A DNA stretch of 64,000 bases from Persicitalea sp963716085 (GTDB taxonomy: Bacteria; Bacteroidota; Bacteroidia; Cytophagales; Spirosomataceae), in assembly GCA_963716085.1 (NCBI GenBank), contig OY970288.1:1054001-1118000 (forward strand), in the 5' to 3' direction. The notes beneath the pieces are model-generated. The model was not told the DNA's origin. It made no database searches and saw nothing but the letters and a program-made list of their open reading frames with translations. How positions within the stretch are numbered: the stretch's first letter is position 1; each line of letters opens with the position of its first letter. This document shows positions 47,897-55,481 of this stretch, one piece after another. The translations under genes were made by a program, and so were the position numbers.

Positions 47897-48496
47897 ATGA
47901 CCACTTCCTCCAGCCAGGCCGCCATTCGGCTGCGTCAACAAATCGATCTTTTCGCGCCGCTTACCGAAGAAGAATGGGCAGAACTCGCTCCGCACCTCAC
48001 AGTTGGCACTTTCAAGAAACAGGAGTGCTTCGTCCGGGAAGGTATGATTGCCAAAGAAGTGGGCCTGGTATTGGAGGGTGAGTTTCGACAGTTTTACACC
48101 AAAGACGGCGAGGGGCGCACGACTTACTTTTTCTTTCCGGATCAACTGATCGGCGCGTACATGAGTTGTGTGACGGGGCAGCCCTCGCCGGTCACCATCG
48201 AGGCGTTGAGCGAGGCTACCTGCATTCATTTTCCGTATAGTGTTCTACAATCGCTTTTCAACCGCTACGCCGGTTGGCAAAAGTTTGGGCGACTATTTGC
48301 CGAGTACATTATGGTTAGCCTGGAAGAGCGCATGGCGGGCTTGTTGCTGCGCACTCCCGAAGAGCGGTACCTCGAATTGCTGGCGGGCGATAATGAAGCG
48401 ATTTTCCAGATCATTCCCCAGCACTACATTGCCAGCTACCTGGGCATCACGCCCGTCAGCCTGAGCCGTATTCGTAGGCGGATCATGGAAAAATGA
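47897..48496 (+). CDS. Crp/Fnr-family transcriptional regulator
   Basis: This 199-residue protein has an N-terminal cyclic-nucleotide-binding-like beta barrel (about 15-115; FKKQECFVREGMIAKEVGLV, GEFRQFYTKDGEGRTTYFFF, PVTIEALSEATCIHFPYSVL), a dimerisation helix, and a C-terminal winged helix with YIASYLGITPVSLSRIRRRI. It lacks the Fnr-type Cys cluster, so oxygen sensing by Fe-S is unlikely; Bacteroidota proteins of this group often have unknown ligands. It is divergent from the permease remnant and sits 86 bases before the quinone reductase gene, which is a likely target. Confidence 0.9.
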   Translation: MTTSSSQAAIRLRQQIDLFAPLTEEEWAELAPHLTVGTFKKQECFVREGMIAKEVGLVLEGEFRQFYTKDGEGRTTYFFFPDQLIGAYMSCVTGQPSPVTIEALSEATCIHFPYSVLQSLFNRYAGWQKFGRLFAEYIMVSLEERMAGLLLRTPEERYLELLAGDNEAIFQIIPQHYIASYLGITPVSLSRIRRRIMEK

Positions 48497-48548
48497 CGCC
48501 GGATTTGGTTCTTATCTTTTGTTAACGAGTCGCGGGTGCGGGTCTTGG

Positions 48549-48556
48549 TACCTTTG
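48549..48556 (+). promoter_or_regulatory. Bacteroidota-type -7 box before the quinone reductase gene
   Basis: TACCTTTG fits TAnnTTTG exactly, 26 bases before the ATG at 48583. An upstream TTTG lies about 27 bases away rather than the usual ~19, so only the -7 assignment is supported. It suggests the reductase is transcribed apart from the Crp/Fnr gene. Confidence 0.5.
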
Positions 48557-48582
48557 TACAACAACAAAAGATTGACGAAGCC

Positions 48583-49650
48583 ATGAACGCTATTAAAACC
48601 AACCAGAAAAATAAAAACGTTGCCCCGAACGACTTTATCACCCAGGAGGTGGTACTGCACGGCATTACCGAAATAGAGGATTTGTCCGTTAGCCGCCGCG
48701 AAATCGGGCACCCGGCGGCGGGCGAGGTCATCGTAAAAATGGAAGCAACGGGTATCTCTTTCGCCGAGCAGGCCATGCGTCGGGGTCGCTATCCTGGTCA
48801 GCCCAAATTCCCGCTGACGCCCGGTTATGACCTGGTCGGTACGGTGGTAGCCGTAGGAGCTGATGTCGATACGGCACTGCTGGGCCAGCGCGTGGCGGCT
48901 TTGACCAAAACTGGGAGCTGGGCGACTTACGTTCAGCTCGACGCCAACGTACTATTGCCGATTCCCGACGGCATCGACCCCGCCGAAGCCGAAACGTTGG
49001 TGGTCAATGGTATCACGGCCTGGCAAATGTTGCACCGCGAGGCCAAAATCCAAAGCGGCCAAACCGTCGTGGTGCACGGTGCCAACGGCGGTGTCGGCGG
49101 CATCCTGACGCAACTGGCTCAGCACGCCGGCGCGCACGTGATCGGCCTGGCCTCGTCTCGGCACCACGAAACGTTGCGGACGCAAGGCATCGAGCCGCTC
49201 GACTACCACGACGAAAATCTGTTTGAAAACATCCGTCAACTTGCCCCCAAAGGGGTGGATGCGGTATTCGACAACGTGGGCGGGAAAGGCATCAGCCAGT
49301 CTTTTGAGTTGCTCAAAAAAGGCGGCATATTGGTGAGCTACGCCATTGCCTCCGCCACCAAGGGGAACCAGAACCTGCTGCTGCAATTCATCCGGCTGAT
49401 GGCGCGACTCACTTGGTGGAATTTGCTGCCTAACGGTCGCCGGGCGGTTTTCTATCACATTTGGTCCGGAAAAGGAAGTAAGTCCTTTCTTCCAAAAATG
49501 CGAGCCGACTTTGCGCAGGTGCTGGATCTGCTCAAAGCAGGCACTTTGACCCCCAGAATCGCCGCCCGCTTTCCGCTGGCTCAAATCAACGAAGCGATGG
49601 AACTGGCTGAGTCCCGGACAGTTTACGGAAAGGTAATCCTGCTACCCTGA
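48583..49650 (+). CDS. Zinc-independent MDR-type quinone reductase / alcohol dehydrogenase-like
   Basis: This 355-residue medium-chain dehydrogenase/reductase has an N-terminal GroES-like domain (about 25-150; HPAAGEVIVKMEATGISFAE, LTPGYDLVGTVVAVG) and a Rossmann domain with VVHGANGGVGGILTQLAQHA. The zinc-binding Cys/His set of alcohol dehydrogenases is absent, which places it with NADPH:quinone reductases (QOR type). The likely reaction is one- or two-electron reduction of quinones or enones. Its stop codon directly abuts that of the convergent permease copy 3. The upstream Crp/Fnr gene may regulate it. Confidence 0.88.
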   Translation: MNAIKTNQKNKNVAPNDFITQEVVLHGITEIEDLSVSRREIGHPAAGEVIVKMEATGISFAEQAMRRGRYPGQPKFPLTPGYDLVGTVVAVGADVDTALLGQRVAALTKTGSWATYVQLDANVLLPIPDGIDPAEAETLVVNGITAWQMLHREAKIQSGQTVVVHGANGGVGGILTQLAQHAGAHVIGLASSRHHETLRTQGIEPLDYHDENLFENIRQLAPKGVDAVFDNVGGKGISQSFELLKKGGILVSYAIASATKGNQNLLLQFIRLMARLTWWNLLPNGRRAVFYHIWSGKGSKSFLPKMRADFAQVLDLLKAGTLTPRIAARFPLAQINEAMELAESRTVYGKVILLP

Positions 49651-52071
49651 CTATTCGCTCCGCAGCGACTCGACCGGATTGGCCAACGCTGCCTTTACGC
49701 TCTGGAAACTCACCGTCAGCAGCGCCACGCCTACGGCCAGCCCACCCGCCAGGGCGAAGACCCACCACGCGATGTCGATTTTATAGGCAAAATCCGCCAG
49801 CCATCCGGTCATGGCGTACCAGGCGAGGGGCGACGCGATGATTATCGCCACAATTACCAGTTTCAGGAAATCCTTGGAAAGCAGCGCGACGATGCTGGCC
49901 ACGCTCGCGCCAAGCACCTTGCGGACGCCGATTTCCTTGGTGCGCTGGTTGGCGGCCATCCGCGCCAGTCCGAATAGGCCGATGCTGCAAATGAGGAGGG
50001 ATAGGCCCGCCGCATACTGGATGATTTGCTGCCAGCGGCGGTCGTTTTGGTAGAGATTGGCATTATCGTCGCTCAAAAAACTGTACTGAAAAGCGTAGTC
50101 GCCGAATTGCTTTTGGAAGATTTCCTGCAATCGGGTGAGCGCCTGCACCCGCTGCCCTTTCGTGTACTTGATCCAGACCAAATCAGCCGAGGTTAGCGTC
50201 ATGACCTGCGGCTGAGTCTTATAGCGCAGAGAACCGTAGTGGTAGTCTTTCACAACCCCGACGACAGTCAGTTTCTGGTTTTCGCCCCGCCAGTTTTCGG
50301 TGAACTGCTTGCCGATGGGATCGGCCCAGCCAGCGGCTTTTACAAATGACTCGTTCACGATGGTCGAGTGCGCCGCATCGGCACCGAAGTCCGGTGAAAA
50401 ATTGCGCCCCGCTTGTAGTTCAAGACCCAGCAGCGGCAGGTACTCGTAGTCGGCGCGGGTGTACACGTACTTTACTTCGCGCTCGCCGATGATTGTCGGC
50501 GATTCGCTCAGCACGGGCAGACTGTTGTCGGTCGCCAAAGAGACTTCCCCAAAAACCAGGTAGCGTTGCAGTTCTTGACGGAACTGCGCGACCAGTTCCG
50601 CCCGATCGTTGCGCGGAGGTACCTTGACCCGGATGATGTCGGTCGGATCGTAGCCCAATTCTTTGTTAGTCATGAAATTCATCTGGCGGAAGTACACCAG
50701 CGTGGCCGCCACCAGCCCAATCGCCAGCACAAACTGCGCGACCGTCAGCCCTTTTCCGAACCAGTTGCGGGTATTCAGTTGACCACGGTTATAAAGTATC
50801 TGCGTAGGATTGTACAACGAAAGCACCACGGCTGGATACAGCCCGGTCGCCAGCACACAAGCCCCGAGCAGCCCGACCGCACCCAGAATCAAAGCGCTAT
50901 CGTCAAGAAATGAAAAGGGCAACTCCTTATCGGCCAGTTGGTTGAAGATCGGCAGCGACGCCGCGCAAAGTACTCCCGCTAGTACCAAGGCCAGCAGACA
51001 AAGCAGGGTCGTTTCGGCCATGAATTGTCCGATGACCTGCCTACGACTACTCCCAACTACCTTGCGGATGCCAATTTCCTTGGCCCGCTTCATGGCCCCG
51101 GCCAGGCTGAGGTTAACGAAATTGACACAAGCCATCAGCAGAATCAAGCCGACGATGCTCAGCAATACGTAAGAGTAGGTCAAAGTACTGCCGGACGCAA
51201 CGCCGGACTCAATGCTGTCGCCTTGCTCGGTGTTCAGGCCAGCGCGGTTGAGGTGCAAATCATCGATGGGCTGCAAACCGAAACTGTACCTGGGATTTTG
51301 GCCCTCGTTCTCCTGCGCTTCCTGCAATTGCTCGCGGGCGTTAGCTTGAAAAACAGAGGCAAATTTGGCTTCCGTCCGCTGCGGGTCGGCATCGGGATGG
51401 AGCAGCAAAAAGGTACTCAGGTACTGATTGAGCCAGTTGGTGTCGTTGAATTTATTATTTAGCCATTGGAAAGGCAGCAGTAACTCGAACTGAATGGAAG
51501 AATTGGCGGGTAGTTTTTGGGCGACGCCCGTGATGACGAACGGTTCGAGGTGATCGCCATCCTCTACTTTCAAAAGTTCGCCCACTACCTCGGTTTTACC
51601 AAAAAACTTGCGGGCAATCTCCTCGGTGATGACAATGGAATTGGGATCGGTCAGGGCCGACGACCAGTCGCCGTGCAGCAGCGGAAATGTGAACAGGTTG
51701 AGAAAACTGGCATCGGCAAAAAGCCCCTGCAAGGCCAGCGATTTTTCTTTGCCGACTACATTGAAATTCACCCCCAAAACCCGCGTGTAGTCCGTCACTT
51801 CCGGAATGGCCGCCTTGAAGGCCGGGCCTTGTACCTGTCCCGAGGCACCCAGGTACTTTTGCACTCCTTCGCTGTTGGTGACCGTAGTCGTCAGGCGGTA
51901 GAGTTGCGGGGCTTTGGTGTGAAACTGGTCGTAGCTGAGTTCATCGCGCACAAACAAAATCGCCAGCAACGCACAAGCCATACCCACCGCTAAGCCGCTC
52001 AGGTTGATGGCCGTGTAGGCGCGTTCCCGCCACAGGTTGCGGAGGGCGATTTTGAGGTAATTGGTGAGCAT
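49651..52071 (-). CDS. FtsX/MacB-like ABC transporter permease, array copy 3
   Basis: This 806-residue protein begins MLTNYLKIALRNLWRERAYT and has the standard layout: helix 1, periplasmic domain with YLGASGQVQGPAFKAAIPEV, FtsX 1 around GAMKRAKEIGIRKVVGSSRR (with the preceding helix ILLMACVNFVNLSLA), linker, second periplasmic domain, FtsX 2 starting NQRTKEIGVRKVLGASVASI, and end NPVESLRSE. No ATP-binding motif. It is the first copy paired with a divergent Uma2 gene (44-base gap, TATATTTG box between), and its stop codon abuts the reductase gene's stop with no intervening base. Confidence 0.9.
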   Translation of the reverse strand: MLTNYLKIALRNLWRERAYTAINLSGLAVGMACALLAILFVRDELSYDQFHTKAPQLYRLTTTVTNSEGVQKYLGASGQVQGPAFKAAIPEVTDYTRVLGVNFNVVGKEKSLALQGLFADASFLNLFTFPLLHGDWSSALTDPNSIVITEEIARKFFGKTEVVGELLKVEDGDHLEPFVITGVAQKLPANSSIQFELLLPFQWLNNKFNDTNWLNQYLSTFLLLHPDADPQRTEAKFASVFQANAREQLQEAQENEGQNPRYSFGLQPIDDLHLNRAGLNTEQGDSIESGVASGSTLTYSYVLLSIVGLILLMACVNFVNLSLAGAMKRAKEIGIRKVVGSSRRQVIGQFMAETTLLCLLALVLAGVLCAASLPIFNQLADKELPFSFLDDSALILGAVGLLGACVLATGLYPAVVLSLYNPTQILYNRGQLNTRNWFGKGLTVAQFVLAIGLVAATLVYFRQMNFMTNKELGYDPTDIIRVKVPPRNDRAELVAQFRQELQRYLVFGEVSLATDNSLPVLSESPTIIGEREVKYVYTRADYEYLPLLGLELQAGRNFSPDFGADAAHSTIVNESFVKAAGWADPIGKQFTENWRGENQKLTVVGVVKDYHYGSLRYKTQPQVMTLTSADLVWIKYTKGQRVQALTRLQEIFQKQFGDYAFQYSFLSDDNANLYQNDRRWQQIIQYAAGLSLLICSIGLFGLARMAANQRTKEIGVRKVLGASVASIVALLSKDFLKLVIVAIIIASPLAWYAMTGWLADFAYKIDIAWWVFALAGGLAVGVALLTVSFQSVKAALANPVESLRSE

Positions 52072-52087
52072 GGGTTTTGGATTTTGT

Positions 52088-52095
52088 TATATTTG
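52088..52095 (+). promoter_or_regulatory. Conserved TATATTTG box in front of Uma2 gene a
   Basis: TATATTTG fits the Bacteroidota -7 consensus TAnnTTTG and lies 20 bases before the ATG of the Uma2 gene at 52116. The same octamer occurs at 54946-54953 and 57967-57974, each time in the divergent spacer between a permease start and a Uma2 start. The -33 box is not clear. Confidence 0.6.
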
Positions 52096-52115
52096 AAAAA
52101 AACAACCGGAAGCCC

Positions 52116-52595
52116 ATGGAATTACTCGTTGAAAAAGAACCTTCATCCTACGAACTCGAAAGAGGCAAGCCCATGCCCGATACGATCCACGCGGCTATTC
52201 AGGCCAACCTTTCTTTTGAAATAAAATCACGTTACCGGGAAACCTACCGCTGCCTGTCCGAAATATCACTGGCAACCCTCCCCGACAGCACCACGCCGGA
52301 CATCGGCATCTACCCGGCCTTCCCCCTGGATTATGAACACCGCACCGCCAAGCGAACGGATGCCCCGCTGGTTTGCGTCGAAATCCAATCTCCCTCCCAG
52401 AGTCTCGAGGACATGGTCGATAAGACCCTGGTCTATTTCAGCTTCGGCGCTCAATCTTGCTGGATTTTCGTACCCGCCGTGCAGGGGGTTTTTGTCTATG
52501 ATCGTCCCGGCCATTATGAGTTTTACCACGGTGAGGATATTTTGCATGACCCCAATTTGGGGATCGAAATTCCACTTCCCCCGCTTTTTGAGTAA
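52116..52595 (+). CDS. Uma2-family protein, array copy a
   Basis: From ATG 52116 (159 residues; the frame is open to 52077 but the extension crosses the promoter box) this Uma2-type protein reads SYELERGKPMPDTIHAAIQA, SEISLATLPDSTTPDIGIYP and VCVEIQSPSQSLEDMVDKTL. The Asp of TPDIG and the Glu of VEIQSPSQ are the expected PD-(D/E)xK acidic pair; the third position is Gln-Ser rather than Lys. The C-terminus has GAQSCWIFVPAVQGVFVYD. It resembles copy b (54979-55476). Its stop codon abuts that of permease copy 4 with no base between. Confidence 0.85.
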   Translation: MELLVEKEPSSYELERGKPMPDTIHAAIQANLSFEIKSRYRETYRCLSEISLATLPDSTTPDIGIYPAFPLDYEHRTAKRTDAPLVCVEIQSPSQSLEDMVDKTLVYFSFGAQSCWIFVPAVQGVFVYDRPGHYEFYHGEDILHDPNLGIEIPLPPLFE

Positions 52596-54929
52596 TCACT
52601 CGCTCCGCAGCGAATCCACTGGATTCGCTAGCGCCGCCCTCACTGACTGAAAACTCACCGTCAGCAGCGCAATGCCCACGGCCAGCCCACCCGCCAGGGC
52701 AAAGTACCACCACGCGATGTCGATTTTATAGGCGAAGTCCGCCAGCCACGCGTTCATGACGTACCAGGCGATGGGTGACGCGATGATGATGGCGATCAAA
52801 ACCAGCTTTACGAAATCTTTGGAAAGAAGGTCCACAATACTTGCGACGCTCGCGCCGAGTACCTTGCGGACGCCAATTTCCTTAGTGCGCTGCTCGGCGG
52901 TGAAGGTGGCGAGACCGAAGAGGCCGAGGCAGGAAATAAGGATGGCCAAGAGGCCGAAACAGTTGATTAACGTGTTAGCCATCGTTTCGCTGCGGTACAG
53001 CTTTTCAAATTCCTCGTCCAAAAAATGATAGGTAAACGGATAGGCGGGGTTGAGTTCTTTGGCCACTCGCTCCACGGCTGCCAGGGCGGCGGCGGTTTGG
53101 CCCGGTTGGGTTCGGATCAGGAAAAAGTTGGTCCATTTTGGGTACAAACTCAGAACAACCGGACGAATAGGCTCGTGGAAGGAGGAGGTATGAAAATCCT
53201 GCATGACGCCCACGATGTGGCCTTTGCCGATTTGGAAACCAATTTCGGTGTCCAGCGGGTTTTTCAGATTCATCAGCTTGACCGCCGACTCGTTGACTAG
53301 GTAGTACGCCCCGCTGTCGGCCGGGGAGAAGTCGCGTCCTGCCAGCAAGCGAATGTTCATGGTCTTGGCAAAGTCGTAGCCCACTTTCGACGTGTAAACC
53401 GTCACCTCGTTCTTGGGGTCTTTGCCCGGCCAACTCAAACTGCCCGTGGTGCTGGTGCGGAAGTTGATCGGCAATTCGCCCGACGTGGTGACCGAACTAA
53501 TTGCGCTTGTGCTTTGCAACTCCTGCCGGAAGGTTTCCATTTTTGCCGAAAGGTCGCCTTCGACGGGTACCTGGATCACGTTCTCGCGGTCCAGGCCCAG
53601 TTTCTGCGTACGCACGAAATGCATTTGCTGGCCGATCACCAGCATTCCGACGATCAGGAAGACCGCCAGCGAAAACTGAAAAATGACCAAAGATTTGCGC
53701 AGCAGGAAGCCATCCGAGCGGGCGGCGGTTGCTTTCTTCAAGATTCTAACGGGCTTCATCGCCGACAGAAACAAGGCCGGATAACTACCCGCAATCAAAC
53801 TGGTCAAAGCGGTCAGTCCAAGAAGAATTGCCCAGAAAAACGGATTGGAAAAATCGAGTGCAAGCGACTTGCCGACCCATTGGTTCAAGGCAGGAAGTGC
53901 CGAGGACACGATTCCAACCGCAAGCAGGGCCGCCAGCAAACTCAGCAAAGCGGACTCGCCCAGGAACTGTCCGACCAGCGAAGCCCGCCTGGCCCCGACT
54001 GCCTTGCGAATGCCGACTTCCTTAGCGCGCGACGTGGAGCGGGCGGTGGCAAGATTCATAAAATTGACGCAGGCAATCAGCAAGATGAGGAGGGCCACGA
54101 CCCCGAAGGTGCGCACGTAGCTGATTCGTCCCCCGGCGGGTTTGCCGTTTTCGTACTCTCCGTAAAGGTAGGTATCGCCCAGGGATTGAAGAACCACCGC
54201 ATCCGTAGTCTCCGTGCTGTACTTTTTCATCAACCCCTTCATCTTCGCTTCGGCCTTCGCCTGACTGCTGTTAGGCTGCAACTTGACGTAAGTATGGAAA
54301 GAGTAATTTCCCCAGGTTGTCATCCAGTCCTCCTCGACTCCCTCCAAATTGACCAGCCAACTGAACTGAATGGTCGAATTTTTGGGAACGTCCTCGATCA
54401 CGGCTCCCACCTGATAGTACTTGTAATCGTTGAGTTGCAGCGTCTGGCCTACTACGTCCAGTCGCCCGAAGTACTTTTCGACAACCGTGCGGGTGATGAC
54501 TATCGTATTGGCGGGTAGTTCTGTAGCCTTGGGACTACCTTGGAGCATTTTGTACTGGAAAATACTCAGGAAATCACTCGAGACGAACATTCCCTCCTCT
54601 TTCCCGGATTTTTCTCCCGCTTCGAGCAAAACATCGCTGGACCACGCCAAAAATTTGGCGGCCTTCTCCACCTCGGGGACATCACGCTTCAAGGCATCCG
54701 CGAGCGGCCCCGGTGTCACGGTGTTGGTGGCCGTCTCGTTGGCCGCCAACACGTAGAAGATTCGGTCGGCGTTAGGATAGCTTTTGTTAAAACTCAGTTC
54801 ATCCTGCACCCACAGCCCAATGGCCAGGCTGCACGATAGTCCGAGTGCCAGGCAGACGATGTTGATGATCGAGTACGCTTTATTGCGGAGCAGATTCCGC
54901 CAGGCGATTTTGAGGTAGTTGGTGAGCAT
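52596..54929 (-). CDS. FtsX/MacB-like ABC transporter permease, array copy 4
   Basis: This 777-residue protein begins MLTNYLKIAWRNLLRNKAYS. Helix 1 (~20-41) contains IINIVCLALGLSCSLAIGLW. It has a periplasmic domain, FtsX 1 with ARSTSRAKEVGIRKAVGARR and the helix VALLILLIACVNFMNLAT, a second domain, and FtsX 2 (EQRTKEIGVRKVLGASVASI ... NPVDSLRSE). No Walker motif. It differs strongly from the other copies over the periplasmic parts but shares its last ~120 codons. Divergent Uma2 copy b starts 50 bases upstream. Substrate unknown. Confidence 0.9.
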   Translation of the reverse strand: MLTNYLKIAWRNLLRNKAYSIINIVCLALGLSCSLAIGLWVQDELSFNKSYPNADRIFYVLAANETATNTVTPGPLADALKRDVPEVEKAAKFLAWSSDVLLEAGEKSGKEEGMFVSSDFLSIFQYKMLQGSPKATELPANTIVITRTVVEKYFGRLDVVGQTLQLNDYKYYQVGAVIEDVPKNSTIQFSWLVNLEGVEEDWMTTWGNYSFHTYVKLQPNSSQAKAEAKMKGLMKKYSTETTDAVVLQSLGDTYLYGEYENGKPAGGRISYVRTFGVVALLILLIACVNFMNLATARSTSRAKEVGIRKAVGARRASLVGQFLGESALLSLLAALLAVGIVSSALPALNQWVGKSLALDFSNPFFWAILLGLTALTSLIAGSYPALFLSAMKPVRILKKATAARSDGFLLRKSLVIFQFSLAVFLIVGMLVIGQQMHFVRTQKLGLDRENVIQVPVEGDLSAKMETFRQELQSTSAISSVTTSGELPINFRTSTTGSLSWPGKDPKNEVTVYTSKVGYDFAKTMNIRLLAGRDFSPADSGAYYLVNESAVKLMNLKNPLDTEIGFQIGKGHIVGVMQDFHTSSFHEPIRPVVLSLYPKWTNFFLIRTQPGQTAAALAAVERVAKELNPAYPFTYHFLDEEFEKLYRSETMANTLINCFGLLAILISCLGLFGLATFTAEQRTKEIGVRKVLGASVASIVDLLSKDFVKLVLIAIIIASPIAWYVMNAWLADFAYKIDIAWWYFALAGGLAVGIALLTVSFQSVRAALANPVDSLRSE

Positions 54930-54945
54930 GAGGTTTTATTTTTGT

Positions 54946-54953
54946 TATATTTG
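54946..54953 (+). promoter_or_regulatory. Conserved TATATTTG box in front of Uma2 gene b
   Basis: This is the same octamer as at 52088 and 57967, 25 bases before the Uma2 start at 54979 and 16 bases from the permease start on the other strand. The bases TTGT before it are shared with the first spacer, and a TTGG word lies 23 bases upstream in all three. Confidence 0.6.
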
Positions 54954-54978
54954 GTGATTATGAACACAAACAGCCCGA

Positions 54979-55476
54979 ATGATGGAACTACAGACCGGAG
55001 TCGTAGCCGAAAGGGAACTTTCGGACTACGAAATAGAGCGTAACAAGCCTATGCCGACCTATAACCACGGAAAACTACAAACGCGCATCGGTCACCTGAT
55101 GCTAAACAAATACGAAGACCGCTACGAACCCATATCCGAACCCACGCTCGCCACCCCGGAGCGCCCGCGCACCCCCGACCTGGGCTTCTTTCTCGTCCGC
55201 CCCAGCGACTGGTTCGACAGCGAAGCCAAGATTAGCGAACCGCCCCTTGGAATCGTCGAAATCGTATCGCCCAGCCAAAGTGAGCAGGAAATGGTCAAAA
55301 AACTCAAAACCTACTTTGACTTTGGCGTAAAATCCGCCTGGCTGGTCGTACCCGTTTTCAAGACCATTTACGTTTTTACGGAATACAGAAATTACAACAC
55401 CTTCACTTTGGAAGACGGTACGCTAAAAGACCAAACGCTCGGCGTCGAACTGAGTATGCAAGCTATTTTCAAATAA
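54979..55476 (+). CDS. Uma2-family protein, array copy b
   Basis: This 165-residue Uma2-type protein reads LSDYEIERNKPMPTYNHGKL, EPTLATPERPRTPDLGFFLV and LGIVEIVSPSQSEQEMVKKL. Asp in TPDLG and Glu in VEIVSPSQ match the Uma2 pattern EIxSPSQ, again with no Lys at the third position. The C-terminus FGVKSAWLVVPVFKTIYVFT is typical of the family. Similarity to copy a is clear along the whole length (ERxKPMP, TPD, EIxSPSQSxExMVxK). It ends 5 bases before the stop codon of permease copy 5. Confidence 0.87.
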   Translation: MMELQTGVVAERELSDYEIERNKPMPTYNHGKLQTRIGHLMLNKYEDRYEPISEPTLATPERPRTPDLGFFLVRPSDWFDSEAKISEPPLGIVEIVSPSQSEQEMVKKLKTYFDFGVKSAWLVVPVFKTIYVFTEYRNYNTFTLEDGTLKDQTLGVELSMQAIFK

Positions 55477-55481
55477 TTTTT

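Noticed and set aside
53514..54518. Long plus-strand open frame opposite permease copy 4
   Set aside because: It lies wholly antisense to a clear permease gene, has no family features and a composition typical of complement frames of GC-rich coding DNA.
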